Shown in pieces: positions 25,422 through 34,382 of a DNA stretch of 64,000 nucleotides (its first letter is position 1; every line of letters begins with the position of its first letter). The notes below the pieces were generated by a model. The model did no database searches. It was given only the letters and a program-made list of their open reading frames with translations, and had not been told where the DNA came from. Source of the stretch: MED-G105 sp050331095 (GTDB lineage: Bacteria > Pseudomonadota > Alphaproteobacteria > Caulobacterales > Parvularculaceae); the NCBI GenBank assembly GCA_050331095.1, contig JBHJHE010000010.1:62001-126000 (forward strand). The letters run 5' to 3'. The translations under genes were made by a program, and so were the position numbers.

Positions 25422-27899
25422 GTGAACACGCGCCTTTTCAAACTAGCTTTACTGTCCGCTTCGTCCGCGGTCGCCGCCGCGCCGGCGTTCGCCCAGGACG
25501 AAGACCGCCGGCCGGATGCGATCGGCCTCGATGAAATCGTCGTCACCGCGACCCCCGGCGCCGGCGCGACGAAACTCCAGTCCAGCGTCTCGGTCAGCGA
25601 CGTCTCGCCGGAGGAGATCCAGAACTTCGCGCCGCGTACGACCTCGGAGATCTTCCGCAACATCCCGGGCATTCGTTCGGAGTCGTCCGGCGGCGAGAAC
25701 AATGCGAACATTCAGGTTCGTGGTCTGCCGGTGACCACGGGCGGCGCGAAATTCGTCCAGCTCCAAGAAGACGGCCTGCCGGTCCTCTCCTTCGGCGACA
25801 TCACGTTCGGCAATGCGGACAACTTCCTGCGCTACGACTGGACGGTGCAGCGCGTGGAGGCGATTCGCGGCGGTTCGGCCTCGACCTTCGCGTCGAACGC
25901 GCCCGGCGCGGCGATCAACTTCATCTCGCGCACGGGCGAGACGGAGGGCGGCTCCGTCGGCGTCACCCGCGGCCTCGACTTCGATACGACGCGGGTCGAC
26001 TTCGAGTATGGCGGGCCGATCAACGACAACTGGCTTTTCCACGTCGGCGGCTTCTACCGCGTGGGCGAGGGCGCCCGCGACAGCGGCTTCGACGGCGAAA
26101 ACGGCGGCCAGATCAAGGCGAACTTTACGCGCCTGTTCGAAAACGGCTTCGCGAGGGTCTACTTCAAGCACCTTAACGACCGCACGATCCCTTATCTTCC
26201 GGCCCCGGTCGATCTCTCCAGCGGCGACGCCGAGCCGATCCCCGGCTTTGACTTCCGCGACCAGACGCTGTCGACCCGGAACCTCCTCACCAACACGCGC
26301 GTCGATTCGAACGGCGAGCTAAACTTCACCGACGTCACCGACGGCGTGCGGGCCATCTCGACCGCGATCGGCGGCGAATTCGAATTCGACCTGCCGGGCG
26401 ATTGGAAGATTTCGAACAAAGTTCGCTATTCGGACAATCGCGGCGGGTTCGTCGGCACCTTCACCGACAGCATCGTCGACGCAACGGGCGCCGCGGCGGC
26501 GAACGGCGGCGACACGCTCGTTTTCGCCAACGGCCCCAACGCCGGTCAGACGATCACGGATCCGGCGAGCCTCAACGGCAACGGCCTGTTGATCAGCAAC
26601 CTCCTGTTCGACGTCGACGTCGACGACCTCAGCCAGTTCGTGAACGATCTAAAGCTGACGAAGACGGTGGCCTTCGGCGGCGGCGACCTCGAAGTCACGG
26701 GCGGCTACTACAAGTCGGTGCAGCAGGTCGAAACGGAGTGGTCGTTTAACTTCTTCCTTCAAGAAGCGATCGGCGACAACGCCGCGCTCGTCGACGTCGT
26801 CGATTCAACGGCGCCGGACGGCGAGCAGGTTCTGTCGGTCGGCGGCGTCACCGCCTTCGGGATTTTTGACCCGTTCTTCGACCTCTCGTTCGACCGTGAC
26901 GCGGTTTACGGCGCGTTGACGTGGACGAACGACGTGCTGACGCTCGACGCGAGCCTGCGATACGAGGACGTAACGGGTACAGGGCTCAGCAATCTCGGCG
27001 CGCCGGCCGGTTCGCCCCTCGGCGGCTTCACGCCGACGGACATCGACGTCAACGCGGACGGCTTCATTTCGCCCGCCGAAACCGGCATCGGCGTCGTCGA
27101 CCGGACGAACCTCTTCACGATCGACTACGGCGTCGACTACATCGCTTATTCGTTCGGCGCCAACTATCTTCTTACGGACGACCTGGCGGTTTTCGCGCGC
27201 TACAGCCGCGGCGGAGTCGCCAATGGCGACCGCCTCGTCCTCGGCGGCACGGGCTTCAACTCGGCGGGCGGCCTTATCGACGAAGGCCTCGGCGTCGACA
27301 TCGTTAACCAGGCAGAGGTCGGCGTGAAGTACCGCACCGACGATCAAATCCTGCCAGGCTCGTTGAGCCTGTTCCTCACAGGCTTTTACGCCGACAGTGA
27401 GGAGAGCAACTTCGAAGTCACGTCGGGGCTGGCCTTCGATCGCACCGTCGAGGCGTTCGGCATCGAGCTTGAGAGCGCTTACACGCTCGGCGCCTTTAGC
27501 CTCGTCTCCGGCCTCACGTGGACGGACGCCGAAATCGAAGAGGACAATGTCGTCCCGGCGAACGTCGGCAATACGCCGCGCCGCCAGGCCGACGTGACCT
27601 ACCAGATCACGCCCTCCTTCAACTTCGGCCGCAACACGATCGGCGCCAACATCGTCGGCACGACGAGCTCGTTCGCGCAGGACAACAACGATCTCGAACT
27701 GCCGGGCTTCGCGCAGGTGAACCTGTTCCTCAACGTAGAGATCGCCGAGGGCCTGATCGCATCGGTGAACGTCAACAACGTCAATAACGCCTTCGGCCTG
27801 ACGGAGGCCGAGGAGGGCAGCTTGCCGCCGAGCGGGCTTGTCCGCGCGCGTCCGATCAACGGCCGCACGACGACGTTCTCGCTGCGTTACGAGTTCTGA
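25422..27899 (+). CDS. TonB-dependent receptor, probable sucrose uptake
   Basis: Outer-membrane gated barrel of the CirA/FecA superfamily. A signal peptide ends AAAPAFAQ, a TonB box (DEIVVTAT) follows, then the plug domain (IFRNIPGIRSES, NIQVRGLP, VQRVEAIRGGSAST). The 22-strand barrel ends in Phe. 825 residues. GTG start at 25422 with GGGAGG seven bases upstream. One barrel loop contains an EF-hand-like calcium motif at codons 542-553. Position between the LacI gene and the amylosucrase-like gene, with the operator upstream, suggests a SuxA-like role. Confidence 0.92.
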   Translation: MNTRLFKLALLSASSAVAAAPAFAQDEDRRPDAIGLDEIVVTATPGAGATKLQSSVSVSDVSPEEIQNFAPRTTSEIFRNIPGIRSESSGGENNANIQVRGLPVTTGGAKFVQLQEDGLPVLSFGDITFGNADNFLRYDWTVQRVEAIRGGSASTFASNAPGAAINFISRTGETEGGSVGVTRGLDFDTTRVDFEYGGPINDNWLFHVGGFYRVGEGARDSGFDGENGGQIKANFTRLFENGFARVYFKHLNDRTIPYLPAPVDLSSGDAEPIPGFDFRDQTLSTRNLLTNTRVDSNGELNFTDVTDGVRAISTAIGGEFEFDLPGDWKISNKVRYSDNRGGFVGTFTDSIVDATGAAAANGGDTLVFANGPNAGQTITDPASLNGNGLLISNLLFDVDVDDLSQFVNDLKLTKTVAFGGGDLEVTGGYYKSVQQVETEWSFNFFLQEAIGDNAALVDVVDSTAPDGEQVLSVGGVTAFGIFDPFFDLSFDRDAVYGALTWTNDVLTLDASLRYEDVTGTGLSNLGAPAGSPLGGFTPTDIDVNADGFISPAETGIGVVDRTNLFTIDYGVDYIAYSFGANYLLTDDLAVFARYSRGGVANGDRLVLGGTGFNSAGGLIDEGLGVDIVNQAEVGVKYRTDDQILPGSLSLFLTGFYADSEESNFEVTSGLAFDRTVEAFGIELESAYTLGAFSLVSGLTWTDAEIEEDNVVPANVGNTPRRQADVTYQITPSFNFGRNTIGANIVGTTSSFAQDNNDLELPGFAQVNLFLNVEIAEGLIASVNVNNVNNAFGLTEAEEGSLPPSGLVRARPINGRTTTFSLRYEF

Positions 27900-28045
27900 G
27901 GCGCTGACGCGCGGCGGGCCCCCCTGCTACGGGCCGCCGTCCGTCACCGAACCTACTGGCGGCGGCGCGCCGACCTTACGCCGCCGCGATCCGCCGTCGG
28001 CCGTCCCTCCCGGACCGACGGCGGCTTTTGCGCGGGCGCTCCCCC

Positions 28046-29932
28046 ATGGCGACGAAACGCCCCTTGAAGAGAAATCCGCTCATTGACGGCGCCACCGACG
28101 ATGCGTTCGCGGCGCGTTACGATATCCATCTGGGCGACGCGCTTGCGGCGCTGCGCATGCTGTACGGGGGGCGAAGCGACTTCGACGTGATCGCCGCACG
28201 GATACTCCGTGTCGTGAGCGACGCCTTCGCCGGACGGCCTGCGGATCTGCGTCTTCTGGATCTGCGACGAAGCCAGGCGCCGGACTGGTTCCAACGCGAA
28301 ACGATGGTGGGATACGCGGCCTATGTCGACCGGTTCGCGGGCGACTTGAAGGGCGTCGATCGACGCGTTCCGTACTTGCGCGAACTCGGCGTCACCTATC
28401 TCCATCTATTGCCGTTCCTGAAGACGAAGGCGGGCCGGAACGACGGCGGGTTCGCCGTCTCTGACTACGGCGAAGTCGATCCTGCTTACGGAACGATGGA
28501 CGACCTGCGCGCGCTGACCGGCTCGCTGCGCGAGAGCGGGATCAGCCTTTGCGCCGACTTCGTCCTCAATCACACCTCGTACTAGCATGAATGGGCGCGC
28601 CGCGCCCGCGACGGCGATGAGACGTACGCCGCATTTTATCATTTCTTCGCGGACCGCGAAGCCGCACGCGCCTATGAACCCCAGTTATCGGACGTTTTTC
28701 CGGAGACGGCGCCCGGTCATTTCACTTTCGTCGAGGCCCGCGGCGAATGGGTCTGGACGACCTTCTATCCCTATCAGTGGGACTTGAACTACGAGAACCC
28801 TTCCGTCTTCGAAGCGGTTCTGAAGGCGCTCCTCAATCTCGCCAATCACGGCGTGGAGGTCTTTCGCCTCGACGCGGCCCCGTTCTTGTGGAAACGCCTC
28901 GGCTCCGACTGCCGCAGCCAGCCTGAAGTCTTCGCCATCATCCGGGCGCTGAGGGCGCTCACGGCGATCGCCGCGCCGGGCGTTCTGTTGAAGGCCGAGG
29001 CGATCGTGCCGACGCGGCAGCTGATCCAGTATCTGGGCGCCGGCGAGTACGCCGGCAAAGAGTGCCAACTCGCCTACAACACGACGCTGATGACGCTGCT
29101 CTGGGGCGCGCTCGCCGAGGGGGACGCCGGCCGCATGGTGGAGGTTCTGGCGAACGCGCCGCCAACGCCCGTCGACGCGTCGTGGATAAATTACGTGCGC
29201 TGCCATGACGAGATCGGCTGGTCCGTGCTCCTGACCGAGAATCCGCCCGCGGACGGCGAGCCGTGGCGGCGTTATGCGACGTTCGCCCAGGATTTTTACG
29301 CAGGACGCGCCGCGGGTTCGTTCTCGCGCGGCCGGGATTACCAAGCCGTGGGCACGTCGGGCGCGGCGGCGTCGCTTTGTGGTCTGGAGGCGGCGCTCGC
29401 CGAACGCGACGCCGCCGCGGCGGCCGTCGCGATCAAGCGACTCCTCGCCATGTACGCCGTCGCGTTCGCTTATGGTGGCGCGCCGCTGATCAATATGGGC
29501 GACGAAATCGCGATGACGAACGACTACGAGTTCGAGACGAGGGCGCGGTACGATGGGGACGGACGATGGCTCCATCGCGGGCCGATGGACTGGGCGCAGG
29601 CCGACGGGCGTAGCGGCGAGGGGGCGGTCGGCGACGCGTTCAGGGGCTTCCAGCGCCTTGTCGCCGCGCGCAGGGCCTCGCCCGAGCTCGCTAAATCGAC
29701 GGCGGAGCCGACCACGTGCGCTGACGGGCGCGTTCTCGCGCTGGCCCATCGCAACGCCCACGGCGAGTTGATCGTTTACGTCAATCTGTCGGGCGCCGAG
29801 GCGTCGGTCACGCCGCCGGCCGGCGTCTGGCGCGACCGGCTCGCCGACGGGCGAACGGCGTCCGGCGACGTCTTTCTGAAGCCCTACGACGTGAGCTGGC
29901 TCGCGCGCGCCGACCAGGGGGGCGGGCGATGA
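28046..29932 (+). CDS. Amylosucrase-like GH13 glucosidase with one in-frame stop
   Basis: Similar in layout to amylosucrase and sucrose hydrolase, which cleave sucrose and release fructose. All three catalytic acids lie after the interruption: Asp in FRLDAAPFLWK, Glu in LLKAEAIVP and Asp in RCHDEIGW. A TAG at 28583-28585 (codon 180) follows NHTSY where relatives have an acidic residue before HEWA. Coding resumes in the same frame, so a single substitution explains it. As read, only a 179-residue inactive fragment would be made. No clear ribosome binding site precedes the ATG at 28046. The stop overlaps the kinase gene (ATGA). Confidence 0.85.
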
Positions 29933-30849
29933 GCGGCGAGGCGCTTCTCGGGGCTGTCGAGGCCGGCGGCACCAAGTTCGTATGCGCCGTCGGACGCGCC
30001 GCCCCCGGTCGGGTGGCGACCCCGCTCATGCGCGCCACGATCGACACCGGACCGCCGGATGAGACGTTCGAGCGGGTCAACGCGTTTTTCGAGGACGCGC
30101 GTCGGGCGCACGGCGCGATCGCCGCGTTGGGCGTGGCGGCGTTCGGTCCGATCGATAACGACCCCGCGTCGTCGACGTACGGCGTTGTCCGCAAGACGCC
30201 GAAGACCGGCTGGACGGGCGCGAACTACCTCGCGGCGCTGGGGCGCGTCAGCGACGCGATCCGCCTTGACACCGACGTCAACGGCGCGGCCCTTGGCGAG
30301 GCGACGACGCCGACCGGTCAGGGGCTCAAAACGTTCGCCTACGTTACCGTGGGGACAGGGATCGGCGGCGGCGTGTTGCGGGACGGGGCGCCGCTCAATG
30401 GCGTCGGCCATTACGAGATGGGCCATTTGTTTCCGCCGCGCGATCCTGTGCGCGACCCGTTCCCTGGCCGGTGCCCGTTTCATGGCGCTTGCGTCGAAGG
30501 GCTCGCCAGCGGTCCGGCGATCCGCGAGCGATGGGGCGCGCCGCTGAACGAAGCGCCGGATGGCGCCGTGGCGCTGATCGGCGACTATCTCGGTTATCTC
30601 GCCCAGGCGATCTTTCTGACCCATGCGCCGGCGCGGATCGTTTTCGGCGGCGGTGTGATGAAAACCGACGGCCTGATCCGCGAAGTGCGCCGCGCGGCGG
30701 CTGAGCGCCTCGGCGGCTATGTCGACCTGCCGCATTTGTCCGGCGATCTCAGCGACGCGATCGTTCCGCCGGCGCTCGGCGACGACGCCGGGTTAACCGG
30801 CGCATTCGAACTGGCGAGGGCAGAGCTGGCAGCGAGGGAACGACCATAA
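29929..30849 (+). CDS. ROK-family kinase, probable fructokinase
   Basis: Phosphorylates fructose with ATP, the product of sucrose cleavage by the preceding enzyme. The ATP loop EAGGTK is at residues 11-16. The catalytic Asp lies in RLDTDVNGAALGE, and the zinc/substrate region reads HYEMGHLF with CPFHGACVEGLASGPA, the pattern of ROK fructokinases rather than glucokinases. 306 residues. Start ATG overlaps the amylosucrase stop, so it depends on that gene's translation. Confidence 0.9.
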   Translation: MSGEALLGAVEAGGTKFVCAVGRAAPGRVATPLMRATIDTGPPDETFERVNAFFEDARRAHGAIAALGVAAFGPIDNDPASSTYGVVRKTPKTGWTGANYLAALGRVSDAIRLDTDVNGAALGEATTPTGQGLKTFAYVTVGTGIGGGVLRDGAPLNGVGHYEMGHLFPPRDPVRDPFPGRCPFHGACVEGLASGPAIRERWGAPLNEAPDGAVALIGDYLGYLAQAIFLTHAPARIVFGGGVMKTDGLIREVRRAAAERLGGYVDLPHLSGDLSDAIVPPALGDDAGLTGAFELARAELAARERP

Positions 30850-30854
30850 ATCGA

Positions 30855-30936
30855 GGTTGGCGGGGGCGAACGCGTCGCCAACGTCCGGCCGGTCATTACC
30901 GATCTGAGCTGGCATGGGCGGAGGGACTCGAACCCC
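30855..30936 (+). repeat. Imperfect direct repeat, copy 1, containing a tRNA-Trp 3'-end remnant
   Basis: About 82 bases, roughly 85% identical to 30970-31050 (offset 114-115). On the minus strand it reads as T-arm, acceptor 3' strand and CCA of the adjacent tRNA-Trp (30910-30936), plus 55 bases of its 3' flank. No matching 5' acceptor strand exists, so it is not a working tRNA. A small hairpin (GGCGA...TCGCC) in the flank is conserved in both copies. Confidence 0.75.
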
Positions 30937-30969
30937 TCGCGCCTTCAGCGCGCAATCAATTTGATCGGG

Positions 30970-31050
30970 GGTTGCGGCGGCGAAGGCGTCGCCGACGTCG
31001 GGCCCGTCATTATCGATCGGGACTGGCAGGGGCGGAGGGACTCGAACCCC
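30970..31050 (+). repeat. Imperfect direct repeat, copy 2, overlapping the tRNA-Trp 3' part
   Basis: Second copy of the repeat described at 30855-30936. It comprises the last 27 bases of the intact tRNA-Trp gene and the 54 bases following it. The tRNA lies on the minus strand. The stretch 30850-31023 contains no protein gene that I can support. Confidence 0.75.
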
Positions 31051-31099
31051 CGGCCCTCGGTTTTGGAGACCGATGCTCTACCAACTGAGCTACACCCCT
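31024..31099 (-). tRNA. trnW: tRNA-Trp (anticodon CCA)
   Basis: A 76-base cloverleaf on the minus strand. The acceptor stem AGGGGTG pairs with CGCCCCT with one G-U, the D-arm contains GTAGCTCAGTTGG, the anticodon loop is CTCCAAA with anticodon CCA, and the T-arm carries GGTTCGAGTCC. CCA is encoded. tRNA-Trp next to secE-nusG is a common bacterial arrangement, although here it is on the opposite strand. Confidence 0.95.
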
Positions 31100-31274
31100 A
31101 GGCCAACACCGTCCTTACGGCGCTCGAAGGCGGGTTTCAACGCGCATCTCACGCTTGACGCCGGCTCGAATTGCTCTACATCCGCGGCGTTCTCCGGAAT
31201 TTTTTTGAACTCAAACGCGGTAGGCGACGATCAAACGCCACGACCGCAGCGCGATAATTGAAGGCGATCGCACT

Positions 31275-31649
31275 ATGGCGACGAAAAAATCGCGGCGCGC
31301 GGGCGGACGCAAATCAGCGAAGTCGGGCGCGAAGACCGCTTCTGGAACGAAGCCGTCTGCGAAGCCGTCTGCGCCAGCGGGCGAGGCGACGCCCGGCGCC
31401 ATCGAGGGCAAGGCCGAAGAGGTCGGCAGGAAAAAGAAGAAGACGAGCCCGCTCGAGTTCGCCGCTCAGGTGCGCTCCGAACTTTCAAAGGTCACCTGGA
31501 CGACGCGCAACGAAGCTTTCATTTCGACCGTCATGGTGCTGATTATGGTCGCGATCATGTCGGTGTTCTTTCTGCTCGTCGATCAAAGCCTCAGATTCGC
31601 GGTCTGCAACATTCTGCCGATCGAGTGTGTCTCGCGCGACGCCGTCTAA
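31275..31649 (+). CDS. secE: Preprotein translocase subunit SecE
   Basis: Small membrane subunit that clamps SecY. The conserved region is near the C terminus: FAAQVRSELSKVTWTTRNE followed by one membrane helix. A Lys/Ala/Ser-rich extension of about 60 residues precedes it, giving 124 residues, longer than the single-helix minimal form. nusG follows after 35 bases, the universal pairing. Confidence 0.96.
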   Translation: MATKKSRRAGGRKSAKSGAKTASGTKPSAKPSAPAGEATPGAIEGKAEEVGRKKKKTSPLEFAAQVRSELSKVTWTTRNEAFISTVMVLIMVAIMSVFFLLVDQSLRFAVCNILPIECVSRDAV

Positions 31650-31684
31650 CGACAGGCCTGGCGCGCCGCAAGCGAAGGTTTCGC

Positions 31685-32218
31685 ATGGAACACAAATGGT
31701 ACATCGTCCACGCCTACTCAAACTTCGAGAAGAAGGTCGCTGACGCCATCAAGCAGTCGGCCATGGAGAAGGGCATGGAAAGCCTCTTCGAAGAGGTTTT
31801 CGTGCCGACCGAAGAGGTCACCGAAGTGCGGCGCGGACGCAAAGTGACGACCGAGCGCCGATACTTTCCCGGTTACGTTCTTGTGCGGATGATCTTGAAC
31901 GAGGATTCTTACCACCTCATCAAGGATACGCCGAAAGTCACTGGTTTTCTTGGTACGGGCAAGAAGCCGCTTCCTGTTAGCCAGAAGGAAGTCGACCGTA
32001 TCCGCGGCGTTATGCAGGACGAGGCGGAGCGTCCGCGTTCGACGATCACTTTTGAAATCGGCGAAAACGTTCGCGTCGTCGACGGTCCGTTCGCGTCGTT
32101 CTCAGGCGTCGTCGAGGGCGTCGACGAGGACGCGCAGCGCGTAAAGGTCGCAGTGTCCATTTTTGGCCGCGCAACGCCTGTCGAACTCGAGTTCGCACAG
32201 GTGGAAAAAGGCGGATAA
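31685..32218 (+). CDS. nusG: Transcription termination/antitermination protein NusG
   Basis: Couples RNA polymerase to Rho or to ribosomal S10. NGN domain begins WYIVHAYSNFEKKVAD and includes RRYFPGYVLVRM; the KOW domain has VVDGPFASFSGVVEGVD. 177 residues, usual length. ATG at 31685. Confidence 0.97.
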   Translation: MEHKWYIVHAYSNFEKKVADAIKQSAMEKGMESLFEEVFVPTEEVTEVRRGRKVTTERRYFPGYVLVRMILNEDSYHLIKDTPKVTGFLGTGKKPLPVSQKEVDRIRGVMQDEAERPRSTITFEIGENVRVVDGPFASFSGVVEGVDEDAQRVKVAVSIFGRATPVELEFAQVEKGG

Positions 32219-32983
32219 CGGATCGTAACGTTCGCGAGAGGCGTCGCCGTCGACGAGCCCAGTCGCGGCTCCTGCGACGATTCGTCGGCGAATAGACCGG
32301 CCGCCTTCGACCTCCACTCGCTGATTGTTTCAGATTGTGCGTCTTCTAACTAATCTGTGAACCGACGGCGCATTTCCGCCGCATTTTGCGCCGCATTCCG
32401 ACGTTCTTCACCCCTACCTTCGGAGTATGTCGCGAGCGTATGTCGTGACGAGGCGGGGCGGTTGGCGCGCGTTCTCTCTCCCCCAGAGCGTCGCCGCCCC
32501 GTCGGTCTTCCAACCGGGCGCGTCCGTTCGAGTTCTCTCCCCAGTTGACCGGACGGACGCCGCCCGCGCGGTCCGATGGGCCGGCGCAACTTTTTGGCGA
32601 AAAAAACGCGCGCAGCCACATTTCAGCCGTAATCGGCGCGTAACTCTATAACATCACCTAATCGGTCGAAGTCGCTCGCGCGTTGCGTAGTTAAACGCGC
32701 GATCGACGCGTTGCGTCCGAACCGGTTTGGCTGACGTATGAGTAGCGTTAGTTGCGTGCGAGACGTCGCGCCTTGAGTCCCCCATAGGGGCGCGCGTCTC
32801 GCGTCGCGCATATCCCAACGAAATCACCCAGTGAAATCCGGTTGCGCGCGCACGCTGGCGCTGGTACGCGCCGCGCTTCGCTCGGGAGGCCGCCGCCATA
32901 AGTCCATGGCGGGCCGAGACCGCGCGACTGTCAGCTGCGCCGTTCGCAGGACATGCGTCGGCGCGGCGCTTGAAGGGAACATC
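32219..32983 (+). other. 765-base non-coding stretch between nusG and rplK
   Basis: No convincing gene. It contains three close GCATT units (about 32370-32397) and an inverted repeat GCGTCCGT/ACGGACGC (32520-32527 with 32553-32560). A perfect 8-bp hairpin also occurs (32677-32684 with 32694-32701). Small open frames here (for example minus strand 32346-32621) are Arg-rich and look like chance. It probably carries the nusG terminator and the rplK promoter and leader, but I cannot assign boxes. Confidence 0.5.
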
Positions 32984-33412
32984 ATGGCGAAGAAAATCAC
33001 CGGTTACCTGAAGCTACAGGTGCCGGCCGGATCGGCGACCCCCTCGCCGCCGATCGGTCCGGCCCTGGGGCAACGCGGGCTCAACATTATGGAGTTCTGC
33101 AAAGCCTTCAACGCGAAGACCCAGGAGATGGAGAAGGGGATGCCGGTCCCCACGATCATCACCATCTTCACCGATAAGTCTTTCACGTTCCTGACGAAAA
33201 CGCCGCCGGCGTCCTATTACCTGAAGAAGGCGGCCGGCCTCTCGAAGGGCGGGCAGGCCCCGGGCCGCGACGTCGCCGGCAAAGTGACCGAGGCCCAGTG
33301 CCGCGAGATCGCCGAGGCGAAGATGAAGGATCTGAACGCCAACGATCTCGACGCTGCGACCAAGATCATCATGGGATCGGCGCGGGCGATGGGCCTGCAG
33401 GTGGAGGGCTGA
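32984..33412 (+). CDS. rplK: 50S ribosomal protein L11
   Basis: Binds the GTPase-associated region of 23S rRNA and supports the stringent response. N-terminal KLQVPAGSATPSPPIGPALGQ with the flexible Pro-rich hinge, and the RNA-binding C-terminal domain. 142 residues. ATG at 32984 after GAAGGGA. rplA follows 4 bases later. Confidence 0.98.
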   Translation: MAKKITGYLKLQVPAGSATPSPPIGPALGQRGLNIMEFCKAFNAKTQEMEKGMPVPTIITIFTDKSFTFLTKTPPASYYLKKAAGLSKGGQAPGRDVAGKVTEAQCREIAEAKMKDLNANDLDAATKIIMGSARAMGLQVEG

Positions 33413-33416
33413 GGCG

Positions 33417-34127
33417 ATGGCGAAAATAGGAAAACGCATCCGCACGGCCCGCAGCGCCGTAGAGCGTGAAAAGCTCCACACCATTGAAGAGGCCGTTGCG
33501 CTCGTGAAAGCCAACGCGACGGCGAAGTTCGACGAAACGATCGAGATCGCGATGAATCTCGGCGTCGACTCCCGCCACGCGGATCAAATGGTTCGCGGCG
33601 TCGTCTCGCTGCCGAGCGGCACCGGCAAGTCGGTGCGCGTCGCGGTCTTCGCGAAGGACGCAAAGGCGGACGAAGCGAAGGAAGCGGGCGCGGACATCGT
33701 CGGCGCGGAGGATCTCGTCGAGAAGATCCAGGGCGGCTTCATGGATTTCGATCGCGTCATCGCGTCGCCGGACATGATGGCGCTCGTCGGCCGGCTCGGC
33801 AAAGTCCTCGGCCCCCGCGGCCTGATGCCGAACCCCAAGGTCGGCACCGTGACGCCGAACGTCGCCCAGGCGGTGAAGGATGCGAAGGGCGGGGCGGTCG
33901 AGTTCCGCGTTTCAAAGACCGGGAACATCATCCACGCCGGCGTTGGCAAGGCGAGTTTCTCCGAAGAAGCGCTGTCCGCCAACGTCAAGGCGTTCGTCGA
34001 CGCCGTGGCGAAAGCGAAGCCGTCGGGCGCGAAAGGCACTTACATCAAGCGCATCGCCGTCTCCTCGACGATGGGGCCGGGCGTCAAGATCGACGCCAGC
34101 GGCATGGCGGCCGCTCCGACCGCTTAG
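33417..34127 (+). CDS. rplA: 50S ribosomal protein L1
   Basis: Forms the L1 stalk at the E site and in many bacteria represses translation of rplK-rplA. Signature regions: FDETIEIAMNLGVD, KVLGPRGLMPNPKVGTVT and KAKPSGAKGTYIK. 236 residues. Adjacent to rplK as usual. Confidence 0.97.
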   Translation: MAKIGKRIRTARSAVEREKLHTIEEAVALVKANATAKFDETIEIAMNLGVDSRHADQMVRGVVSLPSGTGKSVRVAVFAKDAKADEAKEAGADIVGAEDLVEKIQGGFMDFDRVIASPDMMALVGRLGKVLGPRGLMPNPKVGTVTPNVAQAVKDAKGGAVEFRVSKTGNIIHAGVGKASFSEEALSANVKAFVDAVAKAKPSGAKGTYIKRIAVSSTMGPGVKIDASGMAAAPTA

Positions 34128-34170
34128 GCGGCGATTTCTTCGACGGTCGGGCTTGCAAAACCCGGCCGCC

Positions 34171-34186
34171 CGCGGCAATAGCCGCG
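34171..34186 (+). terminator. Hairpin after rplA
   Basis: Perfect 6-bp stem CGCGGC/GCCGCG with an AATA loop, 43 bases after the rplA stop. There is no T-run directly after it. It could be a weak terminator, a processing site or the first element of the rplJ leader. Confidence 0.35.
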
Positions 34187-34195
34187 CCTTAAATA

Positions 34196-34341
34196 CCTGT
34201 CGAAGACTGCGGGCGCGGCGACGCCGCTTAATCCCCCGCATAGACGGCCGCGTCGGATTCGCTCCTCGAGAGCGACGCACGCATCGTCAATGTCTTCGAC
34301 AGGCTTCGTGGTTTCCGCGGAGCCTTTTTTGTCGGCTCCGC
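34196..34341 (+). promoter_or_regulatory. Structured rplJ leader (L10-type autoregulatory leader candidate)
   Basis: Two elements precede rplJ. The first is a perfect 12-bp long-range pairing, CCTGTCGAAGAC (34196-34207) with GTCTTCGACAGG (34292-34303), enclosing 84 bases. The second is a perfect 8-bp hairpin, GCGGAGCC (34317-34324) with GGCTCCGC (34334-34341), whose loop holds six T. Known L10 leaders are structured and bind the L10-L7/L12 complex to control rplJL translation. Assigning that role here is inference. Confidence 0.6.
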
Positions 34342-34382
34342 TCCAGACGCTCCCGGCGACGGGACGAAACGAGGGAGGTCCG

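Noticed and set aside
30910..30985. Second complete tRNA next to tRNA-Trp
   Set aside because: The T-arm and 3' acceptor strand with CCA are present, but no matching 5' acceptor strand, D-arm or anticodon arm can be built.
32346..32621. 91-codon open frame on the minus strand between nusG and rplK
   Set aside because: Arg-rich, overlaps another similar frame in a different phase, and resembles nothing I recognise.
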